From an uncultured Paracoccaceae bacterium (GTDB taxonomy: Bacteria > Pseudomonadota > Alphaproteobacteria > Rhodobacterales > Rhodobacteraceae): a stretch of 64,000 nt of DNA. Made by a program: the position numbers and the translations under genes. The stretch spans positions 1 to 64,000 of the forward strand of contig CALIZF010000004.1 of the NCBI GenBank assembly GCA_938028765.1, written 5' to 3'. Below the pieces are notes generated by a model. It was given only the letters and a program-made list of their open reading frames with translations. It ran no database searches and had not been told where the DNA came from. Below are positions 26,444-35,064 of this stretch, piece after piece. How positions within the stretch are numbered: position 1 is the first letter of the stretch; every line of letters starts with the position of its first letter.

Positions 26444-27762
26444 GATGCGTCCTTCCGGTCGAGGTGGCCGGTCACGGCCCGTCGCAGGTCCAGCACCTCG
26501 CGCGCGGACCGCATCACGTCGGCCGGTGTCACGGCCTGTAGCGCCGCGGGCCAGCCCTGCACGTCGTCGAGCGTCAGGCCGACCGCCAGCGCCTCGCCAT
26601 AGCGACGGGCGAGGCGGCCGATGTTGTCGCGCGCGTAGATCTCGGCCGCGCGCATCTGCCGCAGGATGCGATCGAAGGCGGCCTGATCCACGCCGCCGGC
26701 CATGAACTGCGCCAGCGCCGCATCCAGCGCCGCCTCGGCCTCGGCGAGCGTCACGCCCTCGGCCGGCACCACCGCCAGCGTGAAGGTCGACTCGTCAAGC
26801 GCCGTCGCATCGTAGAAGGCATCGACCTGCACCGCCACGCGGGCGTCGTGCATCAGCGCCCGCCCCAGCACCGATGTCGCCGGGCTGCCGCCCAGAAGTT
26901 CCGCCAGCACCGTCAGCGCGGCTGCCTGCGCCTGGTCGCCCGCGCGGCGGGGCGGGGCAAGGTAGCTGCGCACGAGGTAGGGCTCGCCCACCCGCACGTC
27001 CGCCATCAGGACGCGCCGTTCGGCCATCTGCGGCGGCTCGGCCGGGCGGACGCGGGGCGCGATCCGGGGGTTGGGCGGGATCGGGCCATAATGCTCTTCG
27101 GCCAGCCGCCGCACCGCATCCGCCGTCACGTCGCCGGCGACGACCAGGATCGCGTTGTTCGGGCCGTAGTGCGCGGCGTAAAAGGCGCGCGCGTCGTCGG
27201 GCGTCAGCCCCTCGATCTCGTGCCGCCAGCCGATGATCGGGCGGCCGTAGGGATGGTTCAGGAACTGCACCGCGCGGCGCTGTTCGCCGAACACGCCGCC
27301 GGGCGTTGCGTCCACCCGCTGGTTGCGTTCCTCGAGCACCACCGAAAGCTCGGTCCGCGCCTCGTCCTCGGGGATGGCGAGGTTGGCCATCCGGTCGGCC
27401 TCCATCGCCATCACGATGCCGAGGCGGTCGGCGGCGATGCGCTGATGGTAGGCGGTATAGTCCCACGAGGTGAAGGCGTTGTCGGTGCCGCCCTGCGCCT
27501 CGATGCGGGCCGAGAACTCGCCGGGGGCCATCGTATCGGTCCCCTTGAACATCAGATGTTCGAGATAGTGCGCGATGCCCGACTTGCCCGGCGGCTCGTC
27601 CGCGCTGCCGACCCGATACCACACCATGTGCACCACCGCCGGGGCGCGCGGGTCCTCGATCACCACCGCCTGAAGGCCGTTGGCGAGCGTGAAGCCCGTC
27701 ACGCGATCCGCCGCGGCGGCGGGCAAGGCCAGAAGTATCAGCGACAGCGCGATGCGCAGCAT
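26440..27762 (-). CDS. M16 family zinc metallopeptidase (active subunit)
   Basis: A 440-residue periplasmic M16 peptidase. The signal peptide ends near PAAAA. The inverted zinc motif HYLEHLMFKGT gives HxxEH with the catalytic Glu, and the third ligand Glu is about 75 residues downstream in ARTELSVVLEERNQ. The C-terminal M16 domain follows from about residue 175. It forms an operon with the zinc-free paralogue downstream (ATGA overlap). Likely substrate: short or unfolded peptides in the periplasm; specificity unknown. Confidence 0.93.
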   Translation of the reverse strand: MLRIALSLILLALPAAAADRVTGFTLANGLQAVVIEDPRAPAVVHMVWYRVGSADEPPGKSGIAHYLEHLMFKGTDTMAPGEFSARIEAQGGTDNAFTSWDYTAYHQRIAADRLGIVMAMEADRMANLAIPEDEARTELSVVLEERNQRVDATPGGVFGEQRRAVQFLNHPYGRPIIGWRHEIEGLTPDDARAFYAAHYGPNNAILVVAGDVTADAVRRLAEEHYGPIPPNPRIAPRVRPAEPPQMAERRVLMADVRVGEPYLVRSYLAPPRRAGDQAQAAALTVLAELLGGSPATSVLGRALMHDARVAVQVDAFYDATALDESTFTLAVVPAEGVTLAEAEAALDAALAQFMAGGVDQAAFDRILRQMRAAEIYARDNIGRLARRYGEALAVGLTLDDVQGWPAALQAVTPADVMRSAREVLDLRRAVTGHLDRKDAS

Positions 27763-27856
27763 GGGTCTGCCTTTCCGTTGCCTCGCGGAATGTCGCGCGC
27801 GCAGCGGGCCGCATCAAGGCGCGGCGGCGGGGCGGAACGCCGTTGTGATGTCAGGC

Positions 27857-28396
27857 TCAGCGGCGCGCGGGCACCGTCGCGGGATCGGGCGGGGCCGCCG
27901 GCGTCCGCGCACCGGCATCGCGGAACCGGTCGAGTTCGCGATACTGCGGCACGCCCTGCCGGGCGTAGGCACGGTTGTAGACGTCGGTGCCGAACAGCCG
28001 CTCGAGGAACCGCGGCCGGTTGCGCCGGCGGAATTCGGCATCCTCGGCCGCCAGATCCGCGCGCACCGTGGGCGAGACGCCGAACCGCGTCCCCGCGGCC
28101 AGCAGCGCCGCATCGCCCCCGCCCGCCCCCGGCCGGCCGCCGAGCGCGATCACCGCATCGTCGAGCGGGGTGGGGTCGGTGCGGTTGGTGCCGCCCGGCG
28201 TCGGTTCGGGCAGCGCCCGCAGGTCCGCGGGCATCTCGAGCGGCTTCGGCGGCACGATGGCGAATTCGTCGGGGCCGGCCCCCGCCCGGCGGTCAGACCG
28301 CAGGCGCACGTCGTCGCGCGGACTGCAGGCCGCCAGCGCCAGCGACCCGGCCAGCGCCAGAAGGACGATCCGCGTCCCCGCCCCTTGCGCTGCCAT
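27857..28396 (-). CDS. DUF3035 lipoprotein
   Basis: A 179-residue predicted lipoprotein: lipobox LAAC at the end of a hydrophobic signal (VLLALAGSLALAAC), then an acidic, Pro-rich stretch (PDEFAIVPPKPLEMP) and a charged C-terminal helix. DUF3035 is a small family found almost only in Rhodobacterales and neighbours, usually directly downstream of lspA, as here (53 bp). That association is apt because lspA matures lipoproteins. The ATG at 28396 is chosen because it puts the lipobox at the usual distance. Function unknown; an outer-membrane assembly role has been suggested for similar lipoproteins only by analogy. Confidence 0.85.
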   Translation of the reverse strand: MAAQGAGTRIVLLALAGSLALAACSPRDDVRLRSDRRAGAGPDEFAIVPPKPLEMPADLRALPEPTPGGTNRTDPTPLDDAVIALGGRPGAGGGDAALLAAGTRFGVSPTVRADLAAEDAEFRRRNRPRFLERLFGTDVYNRAYARQGVPQYRELDRFRDAGARTPAAPPDPATVPARR

Positions 28397-28449
28397 CCCG
28401 CCCTCCGTCGCCGTCCGTCCCGCCCTTCTAGCGCAAGGCGCCGGCGGCG

Positions 28450-28926
28450 TCACGCGGGTTTGCCCCGACCGCCGCCGGCGAAGAGCGCCAGCCCGATCGC
28501 ACCGGCGAAGATCGCCACGTCGGCGATGTTGAAGGCGAAGGGGTTGTCGATGCCGCAGCACGACATGTTCAGGAAGTCGGCCACCGCGCCATAGAGGATC
28601 CGGTCAACCGCGTTGCCGAGGGCACCGCCGACCAGAAGCCCGGCCGATACCTGCACCATCGGCCGGTGCCGTTCCCGCCGCGCCCAGACCCAGACCGCGG
28701 CCGAGATCGCCAGCGCCAGCGCCACGAGGCCCCAGCGCAGCCAGTGGTCGTGCCCGGCGAAGAGGCCGAAGTTGATGCCCCGGTTCCACGCCATGCGCAG
28801 GTTCAGGAACGGCGGCCACACGTCGATCGCCAGCACCCGGTCGAGCGCCAGCCGATGCACCACATGGTATTTCAGCGCCTGGTCGGCGGCGAAGACCGTC
28901 AGCGCCACGCCGCCCGCCAGCCCCAT
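28450..28926 (-). CDS. lspA: Signal peptidase II (prolipoprotein signal peptidase)
   Basis: A 158-residue inner-membrane aspartyl protease that cleaves the signal peptide of diacylated prolipoproteins. Four membrane segments are visible. The two catalytic Asp residues lie in [13 protein letters not shown] and [14 protein letters not shown]. The motif segment [10 protein letters not shown] is also typical. Start at 28926, only 1 bp after the purH stop, so it belongs to the purH-lspA-DUF3035 unit. Confidence 0.95.
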   Translation of the reverse strand: MGLAGGVALTVFAADQALKYHVVHRLALDRVLAIDVWPPFLNLRMAWNRGINFGLFAGHDHWLRWGLVALALAISAAVWVWARRERHRPMVQVSAGLLVGGALGNAVDRILYGAVADFLNMSCCGIDNPFAFNIADVAIFAGAIGLALFAGGGRGKPA

Positions 28927-28927
28927 G

Positions 28928-30517
28928 TCAGTGCCTGAAATGCCGCTGGCCGGTGAACACCATGGCAAGCCCCGCGGCGTCGGCGTCCGCGATCACCTCG
29001 GCGTCGCGCATCGACCCGCCGGGCTGGATGACGGCGGTCGCCCCCGCCTCGGCCGCGGCCATCAGGCCGTCGGCGAAGGGAAAGAACGCATCCGACGCCA
29101 CCACGCTGCCCTTCGTCGGCGGCTCGGCGAGGCCGAGGGCCGCGGCCATGTCCTGCGCCTTGCGGGCGGCGATCCGGGTGCTGTCCACCCGGCTCATCTG
29201 CCCTGCGCCGATGCCGACCGTGGCCCCGCCCCGGGCATAGACGATGGCATTCGACTTCACATGCTTGGCCACCCGCCAGGCGAACAGCAGATCCGCCAGT
29301 TCGTCCGGCGTCGGCGCGCGTGCCGTCACCGTGCGAAGGTCGGCCGCCGTCACCTGCCCCGCGTCGCGGTCCTGCACGAGGAACCCGCCCGCAACCTGCC
29401 GGAACGCCAGACCCGGCGCCGCGGGATCGGGCAGACCCGTCGTCAGCAGCAGCCGCAGATTCGGCTTCGCGGCGAAGACCTCGAGCGCCGCCGCGTCGGC
29501 GCCGGGGGCGATCACGACTTCGGTGAAGATCGCCGCGATCCGTTCGGCCGCGGCGCCGTCGAGCGGGCGGTTGACCGCGACGATGCCGCCGAAGGCCGAG
29601 ACCCGGTCGCAGTCGAAGGCGCGCCCGTAGGCCTCGGCCAGCGTCGCGCCGAGGGCGGCGCCGCAGGGGTTGGCGTGCTTGACGATGACGCAGGCAGGCG
29701 CGTCGGGGCCAAGTTCGGCCAGCGCCTCGAAGGCGGCGTCGGTGTCGGCGATGTTGTTGTAGGACAATTCCTTGCCCTGCACCTGCCGCGCGGTGGCGAC
29801 GCCCGGCCGGCGGCTGCCGTCGCGGTAGAAGGCCGCGGTCTGGTGCGGATTCTCGCCGTAGCGCAGGGTCTGCGCAAGGCGGCCGGCGAAGGCACGGTGG
29901 CACGGCGCGGCCTCGCCCGCGTGGCCGGCCATCCAGGCCGACACGGCCGCATCGTAGGCAGCGGTGCGGGCGAAGGCGGCAGCGGCCATCCGGCTGCGGA
30001 ACGCCATCGTCGTGCCGCCGGCGTCCAGTTCGGCGAGGAAGGGGGCATAATCGGCCGGATCGGTCAGCACGGTGACGAAGCGGTGGTTCTTCGCCCCCGC
30101 CCGGATCATCGCCGGGCCGCCGATGTCGATCTGCTCGATGCAGTCGGCGGGCGCAGCACCGGCGGCCACGGTCGCCTCGAAGGGATAGAGGTTCACCGCC
30201 AGCACGTCGATCGGCCCGATCCCGTGCGCGGCCATCGCGGCCGCATGGGCGGGATCGTCCCGTAGCGCCAGAAGGCCGCCGTGCACGGCCGGATGCAGCG
30301 TCTTGACGCGGCCGCCCATCATCTCGGGAAAGCCCGTCAGGTCGGCCACGTCGCGCACCGGCAGGCCCGCGGCACGCAGTTCGCCCGCGCTGCCGCCGGT
30401 GGACGCAAGCTCTACCCCGGCGGCGTGCAGGGCGCGCGCGAGGTCCAGAAGGCCGGTCTTGTCGGAAACCGACAGCAGCGCGCGGGCGGGGCGGATTCGG
30501 TCAGGCTCGGTCGTCAT
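28928..30517 (-). CDS. purH: Bifunctional AICAR transformylase / IMP cyclohydrolase
   Basis: A 529-residue enzyme for the last two steps of IMP synthesis. The N-terminal IMP cyclohydrolase domain ([40 protein letters not shown]) is followed by the AICAR transformylase domain with the active-site motif KHANPCG and [10 protein letters not shown]. The predicted start lies 17 nt inside the end of the heparinase-like gene, implying coupled translation. Length is normal. Confidence 0.97.
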   Translation of the reverse strand: MTTEPDRIRPARALLSVSDKTGLLDLARALHAAGVELASTGGSAGELRAAGLPVRDVADLTGFPEMMGGRVKTLHPAVHGGLLALRDDPAHAAAMAAHGIGPIDVLAVNLYPFEATVAAGAAPADCIEQIDIGGPAMIRAGAKNHRFVTVLTDPADYAPFLAELDAGGTTMAFRSRMAAAAFARTAAYDAAVSAWMAGHAGEAAPCHRAFAGRLAQTLRYGENPHQTAAFYRDGSRRPGVATARQVQGKELSYNNIADTDAAFEALAELGPDAPACVIVKHANPCGAALGATLAEAYGRAFDCDRVSAFGGIVAVNRPLDGAAAERIAAIFTEVVIAPGADAAALEVFAAKPNLRLLLTTGLPDPAAPGLAFRQVAGGFLVQDRDAGQVTAADLRTVTARAPTPDELADLLFAWRVAKHVKSNAIVYARGGATVGIGAGQMSRVDSTRIAARKAQDMAAALGLAEPPTKGSVVASDAFFPFADGLMAAAEAGATAVIQPGGSMRDAEVIADADAAGLAMVFTGQRHFRH

Positions 30518-32246
30518 CGAAAGGGTCGTCCGGTTCGGTGTCGCGGATGGCCAGCGGGGTATCCTGCGCCTTGGCCAAGGTCCACCCCGCGCTGACGGCA
30601 TAGTCGGCGGCAATGCCCGACAGGACGATCTGCCGCGTCGGCCTGGGCTTGAGCCGCCCGCGCTCGAGATAGACCGACGGTTCCAGCGCCAGCCCAGTCG
30701 TGCCGTCGTGCCGGAACACCCAGACCTCGCCCGACCGCAGCAGAAGCGACACGGCGGTGCCGCCGAGGTCGAGCGATGCCTCGACATCGGGATGAAGGTG
30801 GAACCGGATGTCGAACCGCACGCCGGCCAGCCGCAGCGCCGACATCACCGCATCGAACCGCTTGCGTTCGGCTCCCGTGACGGCGCCCAAGGTATCCTCG
30901 CCGGTCAGCACCCGCCCGTCGGCCGACAGTTCCAGCGACCGGATGTGCGACAGGCCGTGCGTGGCCGACCAGCCGTCGTGCGACAGGATCAGGCCCCGCG
31001 GCCCGCGCCCCTCGGTGCGGCGCAATTCGGTCACCTGCGCGCGTTCGGCCAGTTCGTCGCCCGCACCGAGGCGCGAGGACGAGAACCCCTCGAGCGCCAG
31101 CGTGGAATGCGAGGCGGTGGCGCGCCCCGCCCGCGCCCATTCCGGGCCGAAGGCGCGGCCGTCGCCGCAGGATACGATGACGGGCCGCCGGCCCGAGGTC
31201 AGCTCGAAGGCGAGGCTCGAGGCGTGGGCGCAAAGGCTCGCCCGGCCCGCGGGCGGCGCCTTGGCGTCCACGATCACGCTGGTGCGCCCGGCCGACAGCC
31301 GGGCAAACCCCATCGCAAGGCCCGCCGACAGCGCCGGCCGCACGCCCGACGCCGCCAGCGCGGCCTCGAGCCGCCCCTCGAGCCCGCGACCGCCCCCGTG
31401 GAACCGCGCAAGCCCCCCGTCGGCATGGCGCAGCGCGCGCAGCGCGGGCGCGATGCGCTCGATCGCGGCGCGGTGGTCGGGCGGCACCGTGCGGCCGGAG
31501 GCGGCCAGCGCCTGCGCTGCCCAGATCAGCAGGCTGAACACCTCGAGCAGGTCCTCGGGGTTGCGGGTGGGGATGCCGCCCTCGGCGTCGATCTCGCGCG
31601 CGCAGTCGCGCGCCAGCGCCGCGACGGCGCGGTCGGCCCGCCGGTCCATCCCCTCGAGCGCCAGGGCCGCCACGATCAGGCCGCACAGCGCCTCGAAGCG
31701 GGGCAGCCCGGGCGCAGCCTTCGGCCAGCGGTGGGACAGGAAGACGACCTGCCGGCTGATCGCGCGCCACCAGGCCGCCTGCGCCTCGGCCGGTTGCGCG
31801 GTCAGGAGGAAGGCCGCGTGGTTGACCCAGCGGATCAGCCGCCGCCCGACCAGATCCGGCGACCAGCCGGGGCCGGTGCCGCGCCCGAAACGGTCGATCC
31901 AGCCCCAGCACCAGGCCTGCGCGAGCGCCCGGGCCGGCGCGTCGCCTGCGGCGGCCAGATCGTCGAGCCAGGCAAAGCCGTGCGCCGCCGCGGCAAAAGC
32001 GGGGTCGGGCGAGGCCGCATCCCAGATCGGCCGTCCCGGCGCCTCGACCAGGAACCCGCCCAGCAGGTAGTTGCCCGCGATCAGCTGCCGCGCCCGCGAG
32101 ACGAGGCCGATCGACCGCGGCTCGGGCTGCGAGACGAAGGCGCGCGCGGGTGCCGGAAGGCCGGCTGCCAGCGCGTGCAGGCGCTGCGCGGCATCCGCCA
32201 GAAGGCTGCCGCGCGCCCTGCCCGCTGCCCGATCCGTCGTCGCCAT
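30501..32246 (-). CDS. Heparinase II/III family protein
   Basis: A 581-residue protein with an N-terminal alpha/alpha toroid (about residues 60-320, including [18 protein letters not shown] and [10 protein letters not shown]) and a C-terminal beta-sandwich heparinase II/III-like domain (about 350-560, with [17 protein letters not shown]). Family enzymes are polysaccharide lyases acting on uronic-acid polymers. No signal peptide is seen, so it is unusual for a secreted lyase and may act on an intracellular or precursor polymer, or be a non-enzymatic homologue. In Rhodobacterales this family commonly sits between rsmB and purH, as here. Confidence 0.82.
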   Translation of the reverse strand: MATTDRAAGRARGSLLADAAQRLHALAAGLPAPARAFVSQPEPRSIGLVSRARQLIAGNYLLGGFLVEAPGRPIWDAASPDPAFAAAAHGFAWLDDLAAAGDAPARALAQAWCWGWIDRFGRGTGPGWSPDLVGRRLIRWVNHAAFLLTAQPAEAQAAWWRAISRQVVFLSHRWPKAAPGLPRFEALCGLIVAALALEGMDRRADRAVAALARDCAREIDAEGGIPTRNPEDLLEVFSLLIWAAQALAASGRTVPPDHRAAIERIAPALRALRHADGGLARFHGGGRGLEGRLEAALAASGVRPALSAGLAMGFARLSAGRTSVIVDAKAPPAGRASLCAHASSLAFELTSGRRPVIVSCGDGRAFGPEWARAGRATASHSTLALEGFSSSRLGAGDELAERAQVTELRRTEGRGPRGLILSHDGWSATHGLSHIRSLELSADGRVLTGEDTLGAVTGAERKRFDAVMSALRLAGVRFDIRFHLHPDVEASLDLGGTAVSLLLRSGEVWVFRHDGTTGLALEPSVYLERGRLKPRPTRQIVLSGIAADYAVSAGWTLAKAQDTPLAIRDTEPDDPFDDDRA

Positions 32247-32339
32247 CGCCTGCCCCTGGGGTCTTGCGCCCCCGCCCGGCACCATAGCCGCGGCGCGCCG
32301 GCCGCGCCAGCGGCGGCGCGGGCCACCCTCGGCCCCGCC

Positions 32340-33635
32340 TCAGCCGCGCGCGAGGCAGGCGATGAAGAACCCGTCGATCCCGCCCCGGTCCGACCACATG
32401 TCGGGCCGCGTGCGCACCCAGCCCTCGGGCCGGCGCGCGCCCTTGGGCAGGCCTGCCGGATCGGCCGGGGTCAGGCTCAGCGCGGGGTGGCGCGCCAGCG
32501 CGCCGCGGATCTGGTGCTCGCCCTCCTCCGGCAGGAGCGAGCAGGTCGAGAACACGATCCGCCCGCCGGGCCGCACCAGCGCCACCGCGCGGTCGATCAG
32601 CTCGGCCTGCAGCGCGGCCAGCGCCGGCAAGTCGGCAGGCCGGCGCACGAAGGGCAGGTCCGGGTGGCGGCGGATCGTGCCGGTGGCGGTGCAGGGCGCG
32701 TCGAGAAGCACCGCATCGAACGGCCCGCCCTGCCAGTCGCGCGCATCCGCGGTCACCAGCGCCGCGGTCAGCCGACACCGGGCGAGGTTCCGGGCAACCC
32801 GCTCCATCCGCGCGGGGGACTTGTCCAGCGCGGTCACGGTCGCGCCCGCGGCGGCAAGCTGCAGCGTCTTGCCGCCGGGGGCCGCGCACAGGTCCAGCAC
32901 CGCCTCGCCCGGCTGTGCTGCCAGCAGGCGGGCGGGCAGGGCGGCGGCGGCGTCCTGCACCCACCAGTCGCCCTCCGCATAGCCCGGCAGGGCCGAGACC
33001 TGCCGCGCCTGCCGCAGGCGCAGGCTGCCCTGCGGCAGACGGTCGGCCTCGAGCGCGCGGGCGATGCGGCCGGCCGCGGCCGGATCCCGCGGTGTCACGT
33101 CGAGCGGCGCGGGGCCTGCGTGCGCCGCCTCGATCGCGGCGACGGCGCGCCCGCCCCAGGCCGCGCCCAGCCGGTCGCGCAGCCAGCCCGGCAGGCGCTG
33201 CGGCCCCTGGCCGGCCAGCGGATCCGCCCCGGTGGCCAGCTGGCGCAGCACCGCGTTCACAAACCCCTCCGCCCGCGCCTTCGGCGCCGCCGCCCGAGCG
33301 ACGGCCACCGCCGCGTCCACGATCCCGTGTGCCTCGGCCGGCCGTTCGGACAGTTCCGCGACGGCAAGGATCAGCGCGGCCCGCACGGCCGGCGCGGGCG
33401 GACTGCGGACAAGGGGTGCGAGCACCGCCTCGGCAGGCCCGACGCGGCGCAGCGCGGCGCCGGCGAGCCGACCGGCCCGCGCCCGGTCCGCCGGCGACAG
33501 GCCCGCCAGCGGCCCCGCCGGATCGCCCGTCTGCCGGTCGAGGCTGCGCCCCTCTCCGAGAACGCCCGCGATCAGGCGGGCGGCGGCCAGACGCGCCGAC
33601 AGGGAATCGCCGGACGCACCCCTGTCTGCCGTCAT
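32340..33635 (-). CDS. rsmB: 16S rRNA (cytosine-5) methyltransferase, RsmB-like
   Basis: A 431-residue SAM-dependent RNA methyltransferase. The N-terminal NusB-like RNA-binding domain spans about residues 10-130 (FVNAVLRQLATG), and the catalytic domain contains the SAM motif LDLCAAPGGKTLQLA. The two catalytic Cys residues are in LLDAPCTATGTIRRHPD (motif IV) and FSTCSLLPEEGE (motif VI). The start at 33635 is preferred over upstream in-frame codons, which would overlap the divergent DUF1674 promoter and code Arg-rich noise. Confidence 0.93.
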   Translation of the reverse strand: MTADRGASGDSLSARLAAARLIAGVLGEGRSLDRQTGDPAGPLAGLSPADRARAGRLAGAALRRVGPAEAVLAPLVRSPPAPAVRAALILAVAELSERPAEAHGIVDAAVAVARAAAPKARAEGFVNAVLRQLATGADPLAGQGPQRLPGWLRDRLGAAWGGRAVAAIEAAHAGPAPLDVTPRDPAAAGRIARALEADRLPQGSLRLRQARQVSALPGYAEGDWWVQDAAAALPARLLAAQPGEAVLDLCAAPGGKTLQLAAAGATVTALDKSPARMERVARNLARCRLTAALVTADARDWQGGPFDAVLLDAPCTATGTIRRHPDLPFVRRPADLPALAALQAELIDRAVALVRPGGRIVFSTCSLLPEEGEHQIRGALARHPALSLTPADPAGLPKGARRPEGWVRTRPDMWSDRGGIDGFFIACLARG

Positions 33636-33720
33636 CGCCGGGGCCCTGCCGCGCCGGCCGGCTTGCCCGGACCGTCCGCCCGCGTATATCCAGTAGTCTG
33701 CATCGTCAGAGGCCGCAGCC

Positions 33721-33912
33721 ATGACCGACCCGACCCCGCCGCAGACCGACCGCGACCTTCCGCCCGCTGCGCGCCGCGCGCTGGCCGAGGCCGAGGAACG
33801 CCGGCGCAAAGCCGTCGCAACCCCGCTTCCGCCCGAGGTGGGCGGCCGGAAAGGCCCCGAGCCGGTGCGCTACGGCGACTGGGAACGCAAGGGGCTTGCA
33901 ATCGACTTCTGA
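33721..33912 (+). CDS. DUF1674 protein (succinate dehydrogenase assembly factor 4-like)
   Basis: A 63-residue protein ending in the DUF1674/SDHAF4 signature GGRKGPEPVRYGDWERKGLAIDF. The N-terminal half is charged and probably disordered. Eukaryotic homologues bind flavinylated SdhA and promote assembly of succinate dehydrogenase. Divergent from rsmB with about 85 bp between and convergent with a small secreted protein, 6 bp apart. Presence supports an alphaproteobacterial origin. Confidence 0.92.
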   Translation: MTDPTPPQTDRDLPPAARRALAEAEERRRKAVATPLPPEVGGRKGPEPVRYGDWERKGLAIDF

Positions 33913-33918
33913 CCGCGG

Positions 33919-34290
33919 TCAGCGCAGGCGGAAGTCGGCGTATTGCCCTTCGCCGCGGTCGGCGATGAAGCGAAGGCGCGCACCGCGCTGTTCCACGACC
34001 TGGCAATTCGGCCCCAGATCGCGGTCGCCCCAGATCAGCGTGCGGCAAAAGAGGCCGTCGCGCCAGTTCCACTCGCCGCGGACAGGCGTTCCGGCCGCCT
34101 CGCCCTCGATCGCGCCGGTCGGGCTGACGCGCAAGGTCACGCCCGCGATGCCGGCGATCCCGGTCAGTTGCAGCGCCCGGTCGCGCACCAGCGCGATGAA
34201 CTGGTCGCGCGATTCCACCCGCGCTGCGGTGTCGGCCATCGCGGCGACCGGAAGGGCCGCGGCGACGGCGATGGCTGCAAGGTTCCGCAT
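33919..34290 (-). CDS. Small secreted hypothetical protein, 123 aa
   Basis: A 123-residue protein with a signal peptide (NLAAIAVAAALPVAAMA) and a compact domain of about 100 residues. It contains two Cys residues (DGLFCRTLIWGDRDLGPNCQVV) likely to form a disulfide. A beta-rich pattern (GVTLRVSPTGAIEGEAAG, GEWNWRDG) suggests a small barrel or lipocalin-like fold. Gene located 69 bp downstream of the response regulator on the same strand, so it may be co-transcribed with the two-component system. Function unknown; the ATG at 34290 is chosen to give a normal signal peptide. Confidence 0.65.
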   Translation of the reverse strand: MRNLAAIAVAAALPVAAMADTAARVESRDQFIALVRDRALQLTGIAGIAGVTLRVSPTGAIEGEAAGTPVRGEWNWRDGLFCRTLIWGDRDLGPNCQVVEQRGARLRFIADRGEGQYADFRLR

Positions 34291-34359
34291 GATCCCAACG
34301 CTCCAGCAACTGTCCTGCACGCATACGCAGGCCGCACCGAAACGGTTCCGCCCGCCGCT

Positions 34360-35064
34360 TCATTCCCATATCACATCCCCGAGAAAGATGTAGCCTGCGC
34401 CGTAGATCGTCTTGATCAGGCGCGGGTTGCGCGGATCTTCGCCCAGCTTGGTGCGCAGCCGGCTGATCCGCACGTCCATCGCGCGGTCGAAGCTTTCGCC
34501 GGCCGTTCCGCCGAAGCGTTCCTGCATCTGCGCGCGGGTGACGAGTCGGTTGGGATTTTCGAGGAACAGCCGCAGCACCTCGCCCTCGGCCTGGCCGAAG
34601 GGGTGTTCCGCGCCGTCCGGCGCGGTCAGCAGGAAGCGGTCGAAACGGGCGGTCCAGCCGGCGAATCGCGCGGTCTGCGGCACCCGCGCGCCGTCGCCCC
34701 GGCCCCGGCGCAGCCGCGCGCGGACGCGGGCGACGACCTCGGCCGGTTCGAAGGGCTTGATGATGTAGTCGTCCGCCCCGAGCTCCAGCCCCGCGACACG
34801 ATCCTGCACCTGCGCCCGGCCCGACACGATGATGATCGCCGCCCCCGACTCGAGCGCCAGCCGATGCACCACCGCCAGCCCGTCCCGGTCCGGCAGGCCG
34901 AGATCGACAAGGCAGACGTCGGGCGACGCGCGCTTCAGCGCTGCCTCGAACTCGCGCGCGCGGGCGAAGGCCAGCGTGCGGAACCCCGCGTCCTCCAGCG
35001 CGTCCGACAGGATCCGGCGGATCTCGGGTTCGTCGTCGAGGATAGCGACGAGGGGGCGCGTCAT
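34360..35064 (-). CDS. OmpR-family response regulator
   Basis: A 234-residue regulator. Receiver domain residues 1-115 with acidic pocket Asp10/Asp11, phospho-acceptor Asp54 (VCLVDLGLP) and Lys103 (IIKPFEP). Winged-helix DNA-binding domain from about 135 to 232 (FGQAEGEVLRLFLENPNRLVTRAQM, DVRISRLRTKLGEDPRNPRLIKTIYGAGYIF). The ATG overlaps the histidine kinase stop (ATGA). The two-component system diverges from the acyl-CoA ligase/ABC importer operon, and direct repeats in that spacer fit binding by an OmpR-type dimer. Confidence 0.93.
   Translation of the reverse strand: MTRPLVAILDDEPEIRRILSDALEDAGFRTLAFARAREFEAALKRASPDVCLVDLGLPDRDGLAVVHRLALESGAAIIIVSGRAQVQDRVAGLELGADDYIIKPFEPAEVVARVRARLRRGRGDGARVPQTARFAGWTARFDRFLLTAPDGAEHPFGQAEGEVLRLFLENPNRLVTRAQMQERFGGTAGESFDRAMDVRISRLRTKLGEDPRNPRLIKTIYGAGYIFLGDVIWE

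Noticed and set aside
30303-33968. A long open frame on the plus strand opposite the heparinase-like and rsmB genes
   Set aside because: Antisense shadow of two well-recognised minus-strand genes; composition is not protein-like.
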